Assembly: GCA_041651175.1 (NCBI GenBank)
Contig: JBAZJT010000002.1
Location: 62,001-126,000, forward strand
Direction of reading: 5' to 3'
Length of the DNA stretch: 64,000 nucleotides
Origin: Elusimicrobiales bacterium
GTDB lineage: Bacteria; Elusimicrobiota; Elusimicrobia; Elusimicrobiales; Elusimicrobiaceae
Shown: in pieces, positions 17,775 through 26,867 of the stretch
Layout of the letters: each line of letters begins with the position of its first letter
How positions within the stretch are numbered: the first letter of the stretch is position 1
Program-made: the position numbers and the translations under genes
Notes under the pieces: model-generated
The model's database searches: none
What the model saw: the letters and a program-made list of their open reading frames with translations, nothing else
Told to the model about the DNA's origin: nothing

Positions 17775-19097
17775 ATGCCCAAAACATTCATAATAGACAC
17801 CAACGTGCTCATACACGACGTCAACGCGCTTAACAACTTCCGCGACAACAACGTGGTAATCCCCATAGCGGTCATCGAAGAGCTGGACCATTTCAAAACC
17901 AACGGAGACGAGCGCGGCAAGAACGCCCGCCTGATTTCCCGCCGGCTGGACAAGCTGCGCCTGAAGGGCAGGCTCAATGACGGCGTGAAGCTGGAAAACG
18001 GCGGCACGATCAGAATAGCGCTGGATGCGGAGCGTGCCCTTCCCCAGCATTTCATGATGCGCGAGTCCGACAACCGCATTCTCAATATGGCCTACGCGCT
18101 GTCAAAAAACAAAAGCGCGCGGGTGATTATAGTTTCAAAGGACATAAACCTGCGGCTGAAGGCGGAGGCCGTGGGCCTTGAAGCCGAGGATTACGAGACC
18201 GGCAAGGTCAAGGTTGACGAGCTTTATTCGGGAATGCGCGAGCTGGAGGCGGACACCGGCATGGTGGACGCGCTTTACAAGGACAAAACGCTGGACGCCA
18301 GAAAGCTGGACGACGCGCTGCACCCCAACGAATTCGTGATACTGCGCGACGCCGCAAACCCCAAGCATTCCGCGATAGGCCGCGTATTCGCCAGCGCCCA
18401 GGGCGACAAGCTGACAATACAGCCCGCCAGCCAGCAGGACCCCGCGCCGTGGGGGATACACCCGCTTAACAAGGAGCAGCGCTTTGCCATGGAGCTGCTG
18501 CTGGACGATTCCATAAGCCTCGTTACCCTTGTCGGCAATGCCGGCACGGGAAAAACCCTCATCTCCCTTGCCGCCGGAATGCAGAAAGCGGTGGAGGACA
18601 GCGTGTACCGCCGTCTCATAATCTGCCGCTCCACCGTGCCCGTGGGCAAGGACATCGGGTTTCTGCCCGGCACCAAGGAGGAGAAGCTGGGCGTCTGGAT
18701 GGGCGCGATTTACGACAATCTGGAGTTCCTCTCGGAGAAAAAACACCCCGAGGAGGGGCTGGAGCATTCCGATTACCTGGTTGAAAGCGGCAAGGTGGAG
18801 ATCGCCTCCGTAACGCATATCCGGGGCCGCACGCTGCCCAAGCAGTACATGATTGTGGACGACGCGCAGAACCTCACCCCGCACGAGGTGAAAACAATTT
18901 TAAGCCGCGCCGGCGAGGGAACCAAGGTGGTCGTAACCGGCGACCCGCATCAGATAGACAGCCCGTATCTGGACATAGAGTCCAACGGGCTGACATACAT
19001 AGTGGACCGCTTCAAGGGCCAGAAAATATACGGGCATATCACCTTCACCAAGACAGAGCGCAGCCCGCTTGCCGCCCTTGTTGCCGAATTGCTGTAG
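17775..19097 (+). CDS. PIN-domain PhoH-family ATPase (YlaK/PhoH2 type)
   Basis: A 440-residue two-domain protein. The N-terminal PIN ribonuclease domain (residues 1 to about 140) has FIIDTNVLIHDVNAL, AVIEELDHFK and ESDNRILNMAYAL carrying the acidic metal site. The PhoH ATPase domain follows, with VGNAGTGKTLISLAAG (Walker A), STVPVGKDIGFLPGTKEEKL and YMIVDDAQNLTP (Walker B). PhoH2-type proteins couple RNA unwinding to PIN cleavage. The start has AGGGGAG a few bases upstream. A strong hairpin 24 nt after the stop ends the transcript, so the gene appears monocistronic. Confidence 0.93.
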   Translation: MPKTFIIDTNVLIHDVNALNNFRDNNVVIPIAVIEELDHFKTNGDERGKNARLISRRLDKLRLKGRLNDGVKLENGGTIRIALDAERALPQHFMMRESDNRILNMAYALSKNKSARVIIVSKDINLRLKAEAVGLEAEDYETGKVKVDELYSGMRELEADTGMVDALYKDKTLDARKLDDALHPNEFVILRDAANPKHSAIGRVFASAQGDKLTIQPASQQDPAPWGIHPLNKEQRFAMELLLDDSISLVTLVGNAGTGKTLISLAAGMQKAVEDSVYRRLIICRSTVPVGKDIGFLPGTKEEKLGVWMGAIYDNLEFLSEKKHPEEGLEHSDYLVESGKVEIASVTHIRGRTLPKQYMIVDDAQNLTPHEVKTILSRAGEGTKVVVTGDPHQIDSPYLDIESNGLTYIVDRFKGQKIYGHITFTKTERSPLAALVAELL

Positions 19098-19120
19098 CGG
19101 AGCCGGATGCGGGGAGCGCA

Positions 19121-19151
19121 TTTTTCCGCCGCGCGGCGCGCGGCGGAAAAA
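19121..19151. terminator. GC-rich hairpin terminator after the PIN-PhoH gene
   Basis: A perfect 14-bp stem (19121-19134 with 19138-19151) and a 3-nt GGC loop, whose outer five pairs are T-A, so each strand ends the stem with a T run. This is a classic intrinsic terminator and could work in either direction. It separates the PhoH gene from the TPR gene. Confidence 0.85.
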
Positions 19152-19189
19152 TAGTATTATTTTCGGGAGCGCAGTTTCGGGGTAATTGA

Positions 19190-20548
19190 ATGACAGTATT
19201 ATGGCTGCTGCTGGCTGTGTCCGCAACGGCGACGATTGTCATACCGTCAGCCGGGGCGTGGCTTATGCTTTTGCGCCCGCTCATAGTGGCTACGGGCGCG
19301 GCGTTCGCCGTCTGGGTTTATCAGGACGCGGCGAAGCATTATATAAAACCGCTGCTGTGGTCGCTGTCAACGCTGGTGGTCTGGCCGGTGGCGCTTCCGG
19401 CATATCTTCTCCACACAAGGAAAAGCAAAGGCATAGCCCCGTCCGTGGCGGTAGTAGCGCAACTGGGGCTGATAGCGGCCATGATGACCGTTACCGTTTC
19501 GCCGCTCAACAGATCGCGCGCCAAGGCGGACGCATATTACGCCAAGGCTGCAGACAGCGGCGCAAACAAGGCAGAGGTTCTGGGCAAGGCCCTGGACCAT
19601 TATGAGCAGATGCTCTCCATTAACGAGAACGTATGGGACGTGTATGCCATGGTGTTTTTCAGCGCCTACTACTCCGGCAGGGGCGCCGAGGCGGCATCCT
19701 ACTACAAAAAACTTGTGGAGAAGAAGAAAAAGTACGCCCGCGGGGAAAGGGCGTTCTGGGAGATACACACCGCCATTCTGACATACAACATTCTCGCGCT
19801 GGGCAGCGCCATTGGCGTGGCGGAGCGCGCGCTTGAGGTCGGAATTGCGGACGAGGCGGAAAAACAACTGCGCGACATGCTGCGTTACGGCAATGTCATG
19901 CGCCAGCTCAAGAGCGAACGCGACACCGCGATGCTCAAGCTGGACGAATCTAGCCGCAGCCGTTTCAGCAAGCGGATAGAGTTTATAGACACGACCTACA
20001 ACAATTTTTCGATAATCGGAGAACAATCGCTGGAATCTGCGTCCAAGCTGGTGGCAATGATAGACAAAAGCCCGGAAGGCAGAGAGGCGTTTCTTTCCTA
20101 TGCCAGAGGCATGGCCGCCTTCAGCGACAAGAATAACAAAGACGCCCAGGACGCGTTCTCAAAAGCCATCAGGCTTGCGCCGGATTTCGACAGCGCGCTG
20201 CTGATGCTGGCGCAAGTCCGCATGAGGCAGGCCCGCTGGGACGAGGCGGCTAAACTGGCGGGCAGGGCCGCTATCAGCGTAGAACATGACGGTTCCCGCA
20301 GCCTGCGCTCCACCAGACGCCAGCTTGCCCAGGCAAGCGCCACCCAGGCATACGCCATATTCAATCTCGCCGTGCAGAGCCGCAGCCGCGCGGATAAGTC
20401 GGACAGGAAGAAAAACCTGGCGGATGCCGCCCTCTATTTTGCCGCCGCCACGGAGAGCATCAACAGGGCCTGCAAGCTGGATGCCCAAGCGCCATATGTG
20501 GTCGAAATCGCGGCCATGCTTAAATCCCGCGGCATACGGTGCAAGTAA
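19190..20548 (+). CDS. Membrane-anchored TPR protein, unknown function
   Basis: 452 residues. The first 110 or so hold about four hydrophobic segments (starting MTVLWLLLAVSATATIVI), and the rest is helical and hydrophilic with tetratricopeptide-like pairs, for example around ALDHYEQMLSINENVWDVYA and AFSKAIRLAPDFDSALLMLA. Such proteins scaffold complexes at the membrane; no catalytic motif is visible. It follows a terminator, so it has its own promoter, and converges with the antiporter gene with a 3-bp gap. Function unknown. Confidence 0.72.
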   Translation: MTVLWLLLAVSATATIVIPSAGAWLMLLRPLIVATGAAFAVWVYQDAAKHYIKPLLWSLSTLVVWPVALPAYLLHTRKSKGIAPSVAVVAQLGLIAAMMTVTVSPLNRSRAKADAYYAKAADSGANKAEVLGKALDHYEQMLSINENVWDVYAMVFFSAYYSGRGAEAASYYKKLVEKKKKYARGERAFWEIHTAILTYNILALGSAIGVAERALEVGIADEAEKQLRDMLRYGNVMRQLKSERDTAMLKLDESSRSRFSKRIEFIDTTYNNFSIIGEQSLESASKLVAMIDKSPEGREAFLSYARGMAAFSDKNNKDAQDAFSKAIRLAPDFDSALLMLAQVRMRQARWDEAAKLAGRAAISVEHDGSRSLRSTRRQLAQASATQAYAIFNLAVQSRSRADKSDRKKNLADAALYFAAATESINRACKLDAQAPYVVEIAAMLKSRGIRCK

Positions 20549-20551
20549 ACC

Positions 20552-22594
20552 TCAGGCGGAGCAGGCCGTGCCGCTCTGCTGGAAAAACGAGTCCGCCTTC
20601 CCGCATTGCTCCTCGTTCCCGAATAATATGACAATGTCGCCCGGCGCCAGCCTGGCATGCGGCCCCGGATTGGAGAAATTCGCGCCGTCGCGGTAAATGG
20701 CTATTACCGTGGCCCCCGTTTTTGCCCGTATGTCCAGTTCCTGTATGCTGCGTCCGGCAAACGGGCTGTTTTCGTCTATCAGCCAGCGCGCCGTGCGGCT
20801 GCGCAGCAGCGGCAGGCCGTCGCCGGAGGCGATTATGCGGTGGAAAGGCTCGCTTGAGGCCAGGCCTATGATATTGTCCAGCAGCCTTTCCGAAAATTCC
20901 ATGGCAAGCAGAATATGCCTGCGGGCCAGCAGCGCGGATGCCGCCAGCGCCGCCGCGCCCGCCGCGAAAATCCCGCCCGGGTGAAACCACCGGTGGATAT
21001 ACGCGAAAAACGCGCCCGACAAAAGCGCCAGGCAGCAGGCATCCGCCACGGCGTAGGCAAGCCGCACATTCAGCCTGCGAATCAGGTTCCGGGAAAGCGT
21101 GGAAACCGACATTGTCACCAGCAGCAGCGTTATATGGCTTGCATAGCGCGCGATGGCGGCAAACGCCGGGGCAAGCGCGGCGGCGGCGCACAGCCATATG
21201 GCCGGAATCAGCATCTCCGAGCGCGCCGGCCACGCCGACACCGCCAGCGACGACGCCTCCCCGCCGGCGTATAGCGCTCCGGCCGCCAGCGTCACATATA
21301 CCGCAAGCCGCAGCGCGTATTTTGAGAATATCGCCGGCTGCCGCTCCGGCTCGGCGTCGGAAGCAGGCTGCCAGAACAGTTTATGGTAGCGCTCCAGCAG
21401 CGCCGCCAGCGGGGCGGGAAAATGCGAGGATACTAATTCCTCCGTCTCCGGCATGGCGCGCATGAGATAGGGGAATATGAAGGCGGTCAGCACCGCGGTC
21501 GCCACGGTAACTCCGTACAGCCACTCCGGCGCCAGACCGCCGGCAATTCCCGCCGCCGCGAGGATGAAGGAAAATTCCCCTATCTGCGCGCTGCTTATGC
21601 CTATTCGGACCGAAGCGCGCAGCTCGTACCCCGCCAGCGCGGAGGCAGCCGCGCCCCACAGGCTCCTTGCCGCCACTGCCAGAAACAGCATCAGCAGCGC
21701 GGCGGGCCAGTTGGCGGCCACGCCGCGCGGGTCCGCCAGCATTCCGGCGGAGACGAAAAACAGCGCGCTGAACATGTCGCGCAGCGGAGCGGTCCAGGAC
21801 TCTATATCATCCCGTCCGGGAGAGGCGGATACAATCGCCCCCATCAGGAAAGTCCCCAGCGCGACGGAAAAATTGAAGCTCGCCGCAATGTATGCCCCGG
21901 CAAAGCACAGCCCCAGCGCCGAGATTCCGGTCAGCTCCCTGCTGCGGCGCGCGGTTACCGCCTCCAGCGCCTTCGGGACCAGCAGCAGCCCCAGCGTCAG
22001 AAACAGCAGGATGAAAAATGTTATGCGCATGAATGCCAGCGCCGCGCCGGCGGCCAGCCCGGAGGCGGCTGCCGCCCCCGCCCCCGAGATGAGCGACAGC
22101 ATCACCATCGCCGCGATATCGTCAAATATCATCAGCCCGAATACGGCCCGGGCAAAGGGCTGGCGCGAGAGCCCCGCGTCGAAAAACACCTTGGCTATCA
22201 CGGTGCTGCCGCTTATGGAGAGCACCGCCCCCAGCAGCAGCCCGCCGGGAATGCCCCAGCCCAGCATTCTGCCGGCGGCAAGCCCGGTAAGCAGCATGCC
22301 GCTCACCACTATCAGCGCCGAAACCGCCGCCCTCAGCCCGGCCTGCCGCAGCCGCGGCAGGTTGAACTCCAGCCCCAGCGAAAACATCAGGAACACAAGC
22401 CCCAGCTCGGATATTGAGCGTATGGACGCTATGTCTGAAACAAAGGAAAACGGCGGCGTGTGCGGGCCTATTATCAGCCCCGCCAGCAGATAACCGATGA
22501 CCGCCGGCTGGCGCAGCCTGTGGCAGACATACATCACCACGGCGGCCACCGTCATTATCACGGCCAGGTCTTTGAGAAGAAACCCGGCATGCAT
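20552..22594 (-). CDS. CPA2-type cation:proton antiporter with C-terminal TrkA-C (RCK_C) domain
   Basis: 680 residues. The first 380 or so form a Na+/H+ exchanger domain of the KefB/CPA2 kind: VIGYLLAGLIIGPHTPPF, ELGLVFLMFSLGLEFNL, GSTVIAKVFFDAGL and MIFDDIAAMVML. A second group of about four hydrophobic segments follows (residues about 420-560), then a regulatory RCK_C domain (FAGRSIQELDIRAKTGATV, LAPGDIVILFGNEEQ). The NAD-binding RCK_N domain of true KefB/C is absent, so gating by glutathione adducts is unlikely. Probable role is K+ or Na+ export in exchange for protons. Start is the first ATG; its ribosome site is weak. Confidence 0.87.
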   Translation of the reverse strand: MHAGFLLKDLAVIMTVAAVVMYVCHRLRQPAVIGYLLAGLIIGPHTPPFSFVSDIASIRSISELGLVFLMFSLGLEFNLPRLRQAGLRAAVSALIVVSGMLLTGLAAGRMLGWGIPGGLLLGAVLSISGSTVIAKVFFDAGLSRQPFARAVFGLMIFDDIAAMVMLSLISGAGAAAASGLAAGAALAFMRITFFILLFLTLGLLLVPKALEAVTARRSRELTGISALGLCFAGAYIAASFNFSVALGTFLMGAIVSASPGRDDIESWTAPLRDMFSALFFVSAGMLADPRGVAANWPAALLMLFLAVAARSLWGAAASALAGYELRASVRIGISSAQIGEFSFILAAAGIAGGLAPEWLYGVTVATAVLTAFIFPYLMRAMPETEELVSSHFPAPLAALLERYHKLFWQPASDAEPERQPAIFSKYALRLAVYVTLAAGALYAGGEASSLAVSAWPARSEMLIPAIWLCAAAALAPAFAAIARYASHITLLLVTMSVSTLSRNLIRRLNVRLAYAVADACCLALLSGAFFAYIHRWFHPGGIFAAGAAALAASALLARRHILLAMEFSERLLDNIIGLASSEPFHRIIASGDGLPLLRSRTARWLIDENSPFAGRSIQELDIRAKTGATVIAIYRDGANFSNPGPHARLAPGDIVILFGNEEQCGKADSFFQQSGTACSA

Positions 22595-22675
22595 GTCTTT
22601 AATTGCGCTGTTGTTTTGAGGCTGCCGGCTTTTTCTATAAGCCCGGTGAGCTTTTTTGGCCGGTCCGTTTCATGT

Positions 22676-23188
22676 TCATCTTTTGACGCAGGCGTGGAAA
22701 AACATGCTCAGCATCACAAGCGGCATTACGGGCAGCGCCACTTTCTGGAACGGATAGCGGCCATGCCCGCCGTTTGCGGCCTTTATGCTTTCATACCATT
22801 TGGCGCACAGGTAAAAGCTCAGCGAGCCGCACAGCAGCCCCAGCAGCAGCTTGTCCATCCCCCATACGGAGTTGAGAGGCGACATTATGTAGCCCCTCGC
22901 GTACAGCGGCGTCAGGAAGGCAAGCCACCACATTGCCGTTGCCGCCGTCTTGTAGCCGGGAAAACGGAAGTCCTTTTTCTCCAGCCATCCCAGCGACCAC
23001 TGGTTCAGCGCGACGATAAGCCCCCCGGCCCACACGCCGGATATCGTGTCGTCCACGCCAAAGACGCGCGCCGCGGCAAGCCCCGCCCCGGCGGCGACGG
23101 CGCACAGAGGGCAGAAGGCCAGCGCCTTGCCCGGAAAAACAGCCAGCGCGGACAGAACCGCGCTACTTCTTAGCAGCAATTTTTTCAT
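22676..23188 (-). CDS. Small polytopic membrane protein with a CPLC motif
   Basis: 170 residues: a signal-like first segment (LSALAVFPGKALA), then AFCPLCAVAAGAGL and about four more hydrophobic segments. The Cys-Pro-Leu-Cys pair lies just after the first segment, where membrane thiol oxidoreductases of the DsbB/VKOR/CcdA type keep an active pair, but no family is recognised. It overlaps by 26 nt the gene for a thioredoxin-like protein with its own CAHC pair, so the two likely act together in thiol redox chemistry at the membrane. That pairing is inference. Confidence 0.6.
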   Translation of the reverse strand: MKKLLLRSSAVLSALAVFPGKALAFCPLCAVAAGAGLAAARVFGVDDTISGVWAGGLIVALNQWSLGWLEKKDFRFPGYKTAATAMWWLAFLTPLYARGYIMSPLNSVWGMDKLLLGLLCGSLSFYLCAKWYESIKAANGGHGRYPFQKVALPVMPLVMLSMFFHACVKR

Positions 23189-23528
23189 TGATGCGGTTTA
23201 TTATGTCCTTGTCCCCGACATAGCAGCCGGTTCCGTCCCACAGCAGCGGCACGCGCAGGTCGCCCGCGTCCAGCCCGCAGGCCACGGCGCGCCGCTCCAG
23301 CGAAATCAGGTTGCGGGGATACCTGGACACCTCGGCCTGCACGATTTTCGGGGCCTGCGGCGTCTGCGCCAGGAAACCCTCCACCACCGCGCAATGCGCG
23401 CAGTCCAGCTTGTAATACAGCGCGGCGGGGGCGGTGTAGAGCCGCCAGTCCGTGAATATGCAGACCAGCAGCATTGCCAGCAATGCGGTGTCCGTTATGT
23501 AGACGGCGGCGGCGATTACGCGCTTCAT
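23163..23528 (-). CDS. Membrane-anchored thioredoxin/glutaredoxin-like protein
   Basis: 121 residues with an N-terminal hydrophobic anchor (about residues 5-25), then YYKLDCAHCAVVEGFLA, a CxxC pair at the start of a helix as in thioredoxin-fold proteins, and LRVPLLWDGTGCYVG, which supplies the cis-Pro strand and a GDKDII helix like glutaredoxins. Orientation would put the domain outside the cytoplasm. It sits 3 nt from pruA and overlaps the CPLC membrane protein, forming a three-gene minus-strand run. Substrate unknown. Confidence 0.65.
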   Translation of the reverse strand: MKRVIAAAVYITDTALLAMLLVCIFTDWRLYTAPAALYYKLDCAHCAVVEGFLAQTPQAPKIVQAEVSRYPRNLISLERRAVACGLDAGDLRVPLLWDGTGCYVGDKDIINRINEKIAAKK

Positions 23529-23531
23529 AAG

Positions 23532-25166
23532 CTATTTTTCCGCCAGGAACGGATACCGGTAATCCGCCGGCGGAACGAAAGTCTCCTTCACCGCGCGCGG
23601 CGAGGTCCAGCGCAGCAGGTTCAGCATGCTGCCGGCCTTGTCGTTTGTGCCGGAAGCGCGCGCCCCGCCGAAGGGCTGCTGGCCCACCACCGCGCCGGTG
23701 GGCTTGTCATTTATATAGAAATTTCCGGCGGTGTTGGCAAGCGCGCGGGAGATTTTCTCTATCGCCGCCCTGTCGTCTGCAAATACCGCGCCGGTCAGCG
23801 CATATGGCGAGGAGGAATCACAGAGCCTGAGCGCGCCGGCCAGGTTTTTGTCGTCATAGACATGCACGGTCAGCACGGGCCCGAAAATCTCCTCGCGCAT
23901 TGTCCTAAACAGCGGGTCTTTGGCCTCTATGACGGTCGGGTTGATGTAATAGCCTTGTGAATCGTCGCATTCGCCGCCTATTATCACCTGCGCGTCCTTT
24001 TTGCGCGCGGCTTTAGCCAAGTCTATGTATCCCTTGATGGTGTCATAGGCGCCTTTGTCTATCACCGCGTTGACGAAATTGCGGAAATCCTCCGGCGGGC
24101 CCACGCGGATTGAGGCAATCTGCTCCTCCAGCGCGGGGCGCAGTTGTTTCCACAGCGATTTGGGAATATAGGCCCTGCTGGCGGCGGAGCATTTCTGCCC
24201 CTGGTACTCAAAAGAGCCCCGCGTCATGGCCGCGGCCAGCGCGCCGACATCCGCCGACGGATGCGCGAAAATGAAATCCTTGCCCCCGGTTTCGCCCACA
24301 AGGCGCGGATAGGTCCGGTAGCGGGTTATGTTCGCGCCCACGGTTGCCCACATCCGCTGGAACACCGCGGTGGAGCCGGTAAAATGCACCCCCGCCAGAT
24401 GCTCGCTTTCAAGCGCGGTGTCGCCCACATCCGCGCCGGAGCCGGAAACCATGTTGATGACCCCGTCCGGCAGCCCGGCCCGGCGCAGCACGTCAAGAAC
24501 GAACCACGCCGTGTATACCGTGCTTGAGGCCGGCTTCCAGACCACGGTATTTCCCATCAGCGCGGGCGCGGTGGGCAGATTGCCCGCTATGGAGGCGAAA
24601 TTAAACGGCGTTACCGCCAGCACAAAGCCTTCCAGCGGGCGGTGCTCGCAGTAATTCCACACGCCGCGCGGGGAAGACGGGTTCTGAGAAATTATCTGCT
24701 CGGCGTAATAAGGGTTGTAGCGCCAGAAATCTATAAGCTCGCAGGCCGCGTCTATCTCGGCCTGGAAGGCGTTTTTGCTCTGGCACAGCATCGCCGCGGC
24801 GTTTACCTCAAAGCGCAGGGGCCCGGCCAGCAGCTCCGCCGCTTTCAGGAATATGGAGGCGCGGGCGTGGAAAGGCATGGCGGCCCAGTCTTTCTGCGCG
24901 CGGACGGCGGCGGCTATGGCGAGTTTGGTTTCTTTCCTGCCGGCTTTGTGATAGCGGCCCAGGAGATGCTTATGCTCGTGCGGGCAGCGCGCCTCGCCGA
25001 AATTGCCGGTCTTAATCTCTTTGCCGCCTATGAAAAGCGGGATTTCAAGCTGTTTGGAGCGCAGCTCCTCAAGTTTCATTTTCAAAGCGAGTTTTTCGGG
25101 GGAGCCGGGCGCGTATCCAAGCACCGGCTCGTTTACGGGAGCGGGAACGTTGGGCCTGCAATTCAT
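23532..25166 (-). CDS. pruA: 1-pyrroline-5-carboxylate dehydrogenase (PruA)
   Basis: A 544-residue aldehyde dehydrogenase that oxidises glutamate semialdehyde/P5C to glutamate with NAD+. It matches the long, stand-alone P5CDH form: RPLEGFVLAVTPFNFASIAG, TVVWKPASSTVYTAW, HFTGSTAVFQRMW, LVGETGGKDFIFAHPSA (general-base Glu), YQGQKCSAASRAYIPKSLW (catalytic Cys) and EIFGPVLTVHVYDD. There is no fused proline dehydrogenase. An AGGAGG site lies 6 nt before the ATG. With proC elsewhere in the window it covers both directions of P5C use. A TATAAT lies 39-44 nt upstream of the ATG. Confidence 0.95.
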   Translation of the reverse strand: MNCRPNVPAPVNEPVLGYAPGSPEKLALKMKLEELRSKQLEIPLFIGGKEIKTGNFGEARCPHEHKHLLGRYHKAGRKETKLAIAAAVRAQKDWAAMPFHARASIFLKAAELLAGPLRFEVNAAAMLCQSKNAFQAEIDAACELIDFWRYNPYYAEQIISQNPSSPRGVWNYCEHRPLEGFVLAVTPFNFASIAGNLPTAPALMGNTVVWKPASSTVYTAWFVLDVLRRAGLPDGVINMVSGSGADVGDTALESEHLAGVHFTGSTAVFQRMWATVGANITRYRTYPRLVGETGGKDFIFAHPSADVGALAAAMTRGSFEYQGQKCSAASRAYIPKSLWKQLRPALEEQIASIRVGPPEDFRNFVNAVIDKGAYDTIKGYIDLAKAARKKDAQVIIGGECDDSQGYYINPTVIEAKDPLFRTMREEIFGPVLTVHVYDDKNLAGALRLCDSSSPYALTGAVFADDRAAIEKISRALANTAGNFYINDKPTGAVVGQQPFGGARASGTNDKAGSMLNLLRWTSPRAVKETFVPPADYRYPFLAEK

Positions 25167-25204
25167 AAAGCCTCCTCCGCCGGAAAACGGCGGTTTTCGG
25201 AGTT

Positions 25205-25210
25205 ATTATA
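25205..25210 (-). promoter_or_regulatory. Probable -10 box for pruA
   Basis: A perfect TATAAT on the minus strand 39-44 nt before the pruA ATG. No good -35 is visible. The predicted leader holds a small hairpin, CCGCCG-TTTTC-CGGCGG, immediately before the AGGAGG ribosome site, which might affect translation. Confidence 0.5.
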
Positions 25211-25268
25211 CCAAAGAGGCCTTGCCGTATTCCCCCTGAATTTGGTTTTATGAGGCAAAGGATAATTT

Positions 25269-25979
25269 ATGGAACAACACGACAGGAAGGCGCTGGAGCA
25301 TTTGGTCAGTTCGCAGGTGGGGAAATGGCAGTTGGCGGCCAAAACCGCAAAGGAAACCGGCAAGCCGGATTTCAGGCCGGTTATCGCGATATCGCGGCTG
25401 CCGGGCTGCGGCACGCCGGAAATCGCCCGCGCGGTCGCCGGCAGGCTGGGCTTTGACATATTCAACGGCAGCCTCGTTGACATGGTGGCCGAGGACGCGC
25501 ATTTAAGCAAATCCGTCGCGCAGACGCTGGACGAAAAAGCCATGTCCGACCTGGAGGAATGGGTCAAAAGCCTGATAGAGGACAAGTATTTTTCCTCGGA
25601 CAATTTTTTCTTCCGGCTTTCCCGGCTGGTGTCCACCATCGGCGCGCACGGCGGCGCGGTCATCATAGGCCGCGGCGCGGCCTTCATGCTGCCGGAGGCG
25701 GACTGCCTGCGCGTCCAGCTCACCGCGCCGCTGGAAGCGAGGATTAGCAATGTAACGCGCAAGTACGGCGTCCGCCAGGAGGATGCCAGGCGCAGCATCA
25801 TCAACCGCGAATCCGACCGCAAGGCTTATGTCCGCCGGTACTTCAACGCCGACATGTGCGACCCGCTTCATTACGATGTCGTGCTAAACACCGCGCTGTT
25901 CAGCACCGAGCAGTCCGCCGACATAATAGTAGCCGCCTGGCGGGCCAAGCTGGCCTGGCGCAGTCAAAATGTGAAGTAA
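25269..25979 (+). CDS. Cytidylate-kinase-like protein
   Basis: 236 residues related to the cytidylate-kinase-like family (Cytidylate_kin2). The P-loop region is VIAISRLPGCGTPEIARAVA, a Gly-rich loop without the standard GKS, as is usual in this family. GGAVIIGRGAAFML and NVTRKYGVRQEDARRSI follow and correspond to the core strand and lid, and the C terminus ends in a TEQSADIIVAAW helix. The nucleotide or other substrate is not known; true Cmk is shorter and ends differently. An AAAGGAT ribosome site precedes the ATG. The stop abuts the AraC-type gene with no gap, so it heads the following operon. Confidence 0.77.
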   Translation: MEQHDRKALEHLVSSQVGKWQLAAKTAKETGKPDFRPVIAISRLPGCGTPEIARAVAGRLGFDIFNGSLVDMVAEDAHLSKSVAQTLDEKAMSDLEEWVKSLIEDKYFSSDNFFFRLSRLVSTIGAHGGAVIIGRGAAFMLPEADCLRVQLTAPLEARISNVTRKYGVRQEDARRSIINRESDRKAYVRRYFNADMCDPLHYDVVLNTALFSTEQSADIIVAAWRAKLAWRSQNVK

Positions 25980-26795
25980 ATGCCCGCACAACCGCCCGCG
26001 CTCTCGGACAGGCTGCTGGAGACGGATTTTTTCTGTCTTTCACGTTACGAGCATGCCGTATTCCCGCACAAAGACCCGTCAGAGGAATGGTGGAGAGGCT
26101 GGCATGTCGTTTTCACCGAAACCGAGCGCTGGCATTACAGGGACGGTTACAGCTGCGGCGAAATAAATTCCAGAACGGCGGTGCTTGGCTCTCCCGGCAG
26201 ATATTACAAGTGCAGGCATGACGCCGAAATTCCATCCGACGTCTGTCTTGACATTGAATTGCGCGCAGGGCTGGAGAATGTGTGGGAGAAAGGCTTCCCC
26301 AACTCGGTTATCCGGCTTACGCCGCGGCTGATGATGCTCAAGCAGAGACTCTATCGTCTGTCCGCCGCCGGGCCTGGCGGCGAGGAGGCCGACAACGCTG
26401 CTGGGCAAATCGCGCTGGAACTTGCGCGCATATTCGGGGTTTCCTGGCCGGAAACCGCTGCCGCACGCCGGCGGGACTGCGTTTTCGCCGCGCAGGAATT
26501 CATGCGGAAACATTTTTTCGAAAAATTGCGGCTGGCTGATTTATCCGCTTCGGTGGGGATGAGCCGTTTCCATTTCACTAGGATTTTTAGCCGACATTCG
26601 GGGCAAAGTCCCTATCAATATCTGGTATCCATGCGGCTTGCCGCGGCGGAGAAATTGCTGGTTGAGACCGGCGAGCCGGTTACGGCCATCGCGCATGATT
26701 GCGGCTTTGAGAACTTGAGTCTCTTCATAAATTCGTTTCGCCGGCGGTTCGGGGTTTCGCCATCAAAATACCGCGTCGCGAAATCTGGCAAATAG
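25980..26795 (+). CDS. AraC-family transcriptional regulator
   Basis: 271 residues. The C-terminal 100 are a double helix-turn-helix: LADLSASVGMSRFHFTRIF (first), ITAIAHDCGFENLSLFINSF-like second helix region, and FRRRFGVSPSKYR, the family end signature. The N-terminal 150 residues form a cupin-like sensing domain of the kind binding small ligands. It has no Ada-type methyl-acceptor Cys cluster, so it is not Ada itself. Gene order suggests it controls the downstream ABM, GNAT, Ogt and AlkA-type genes; this is inference from position only. Confidence 0.88.
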   Translation: MPAQPPALSDRLLETDFFCLSRYEHAVFPHKDPSEEWWRGWHVVFTETERWHYRDGYSCGEINSRTAVLGSPGRYYKCRHDAEIPSDVCLDIELRAGLENVWEKGFPNSVIRLTPRLMMLKQRLYRLSAAGPGGEEADNAAGQIALELARIFGVSWPETAAARRRDCVFAAQEFMRKHFFEKLRLADLSASVGMSRFHFTRIFSRHSGQSPYQYLVSMRLAAAEKLLVETGEPVTAIAHDCGFENLSLFINSFRRRFGVSPSKYRVAKSGK

Positions 26796-26867
26796 CAATA
26801 TTTCGCAAGTTCTTCCGCGCAGCTTTTTCCTTGAATAATTGAAGGGATGGAAATCCCGGGAGGAATT

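Noticed and set aside
20552..22594. KefB glutathione-gated efflux protein
   Set aside because: The NAD-binding RCK_N domain needed for KefB/KefC gating is absent.
25980..26795. Ada regulator
   Set aside because: It is AraC-type and near ogt, but the N-terminal Cys motif that accepts methyl groups is missing.
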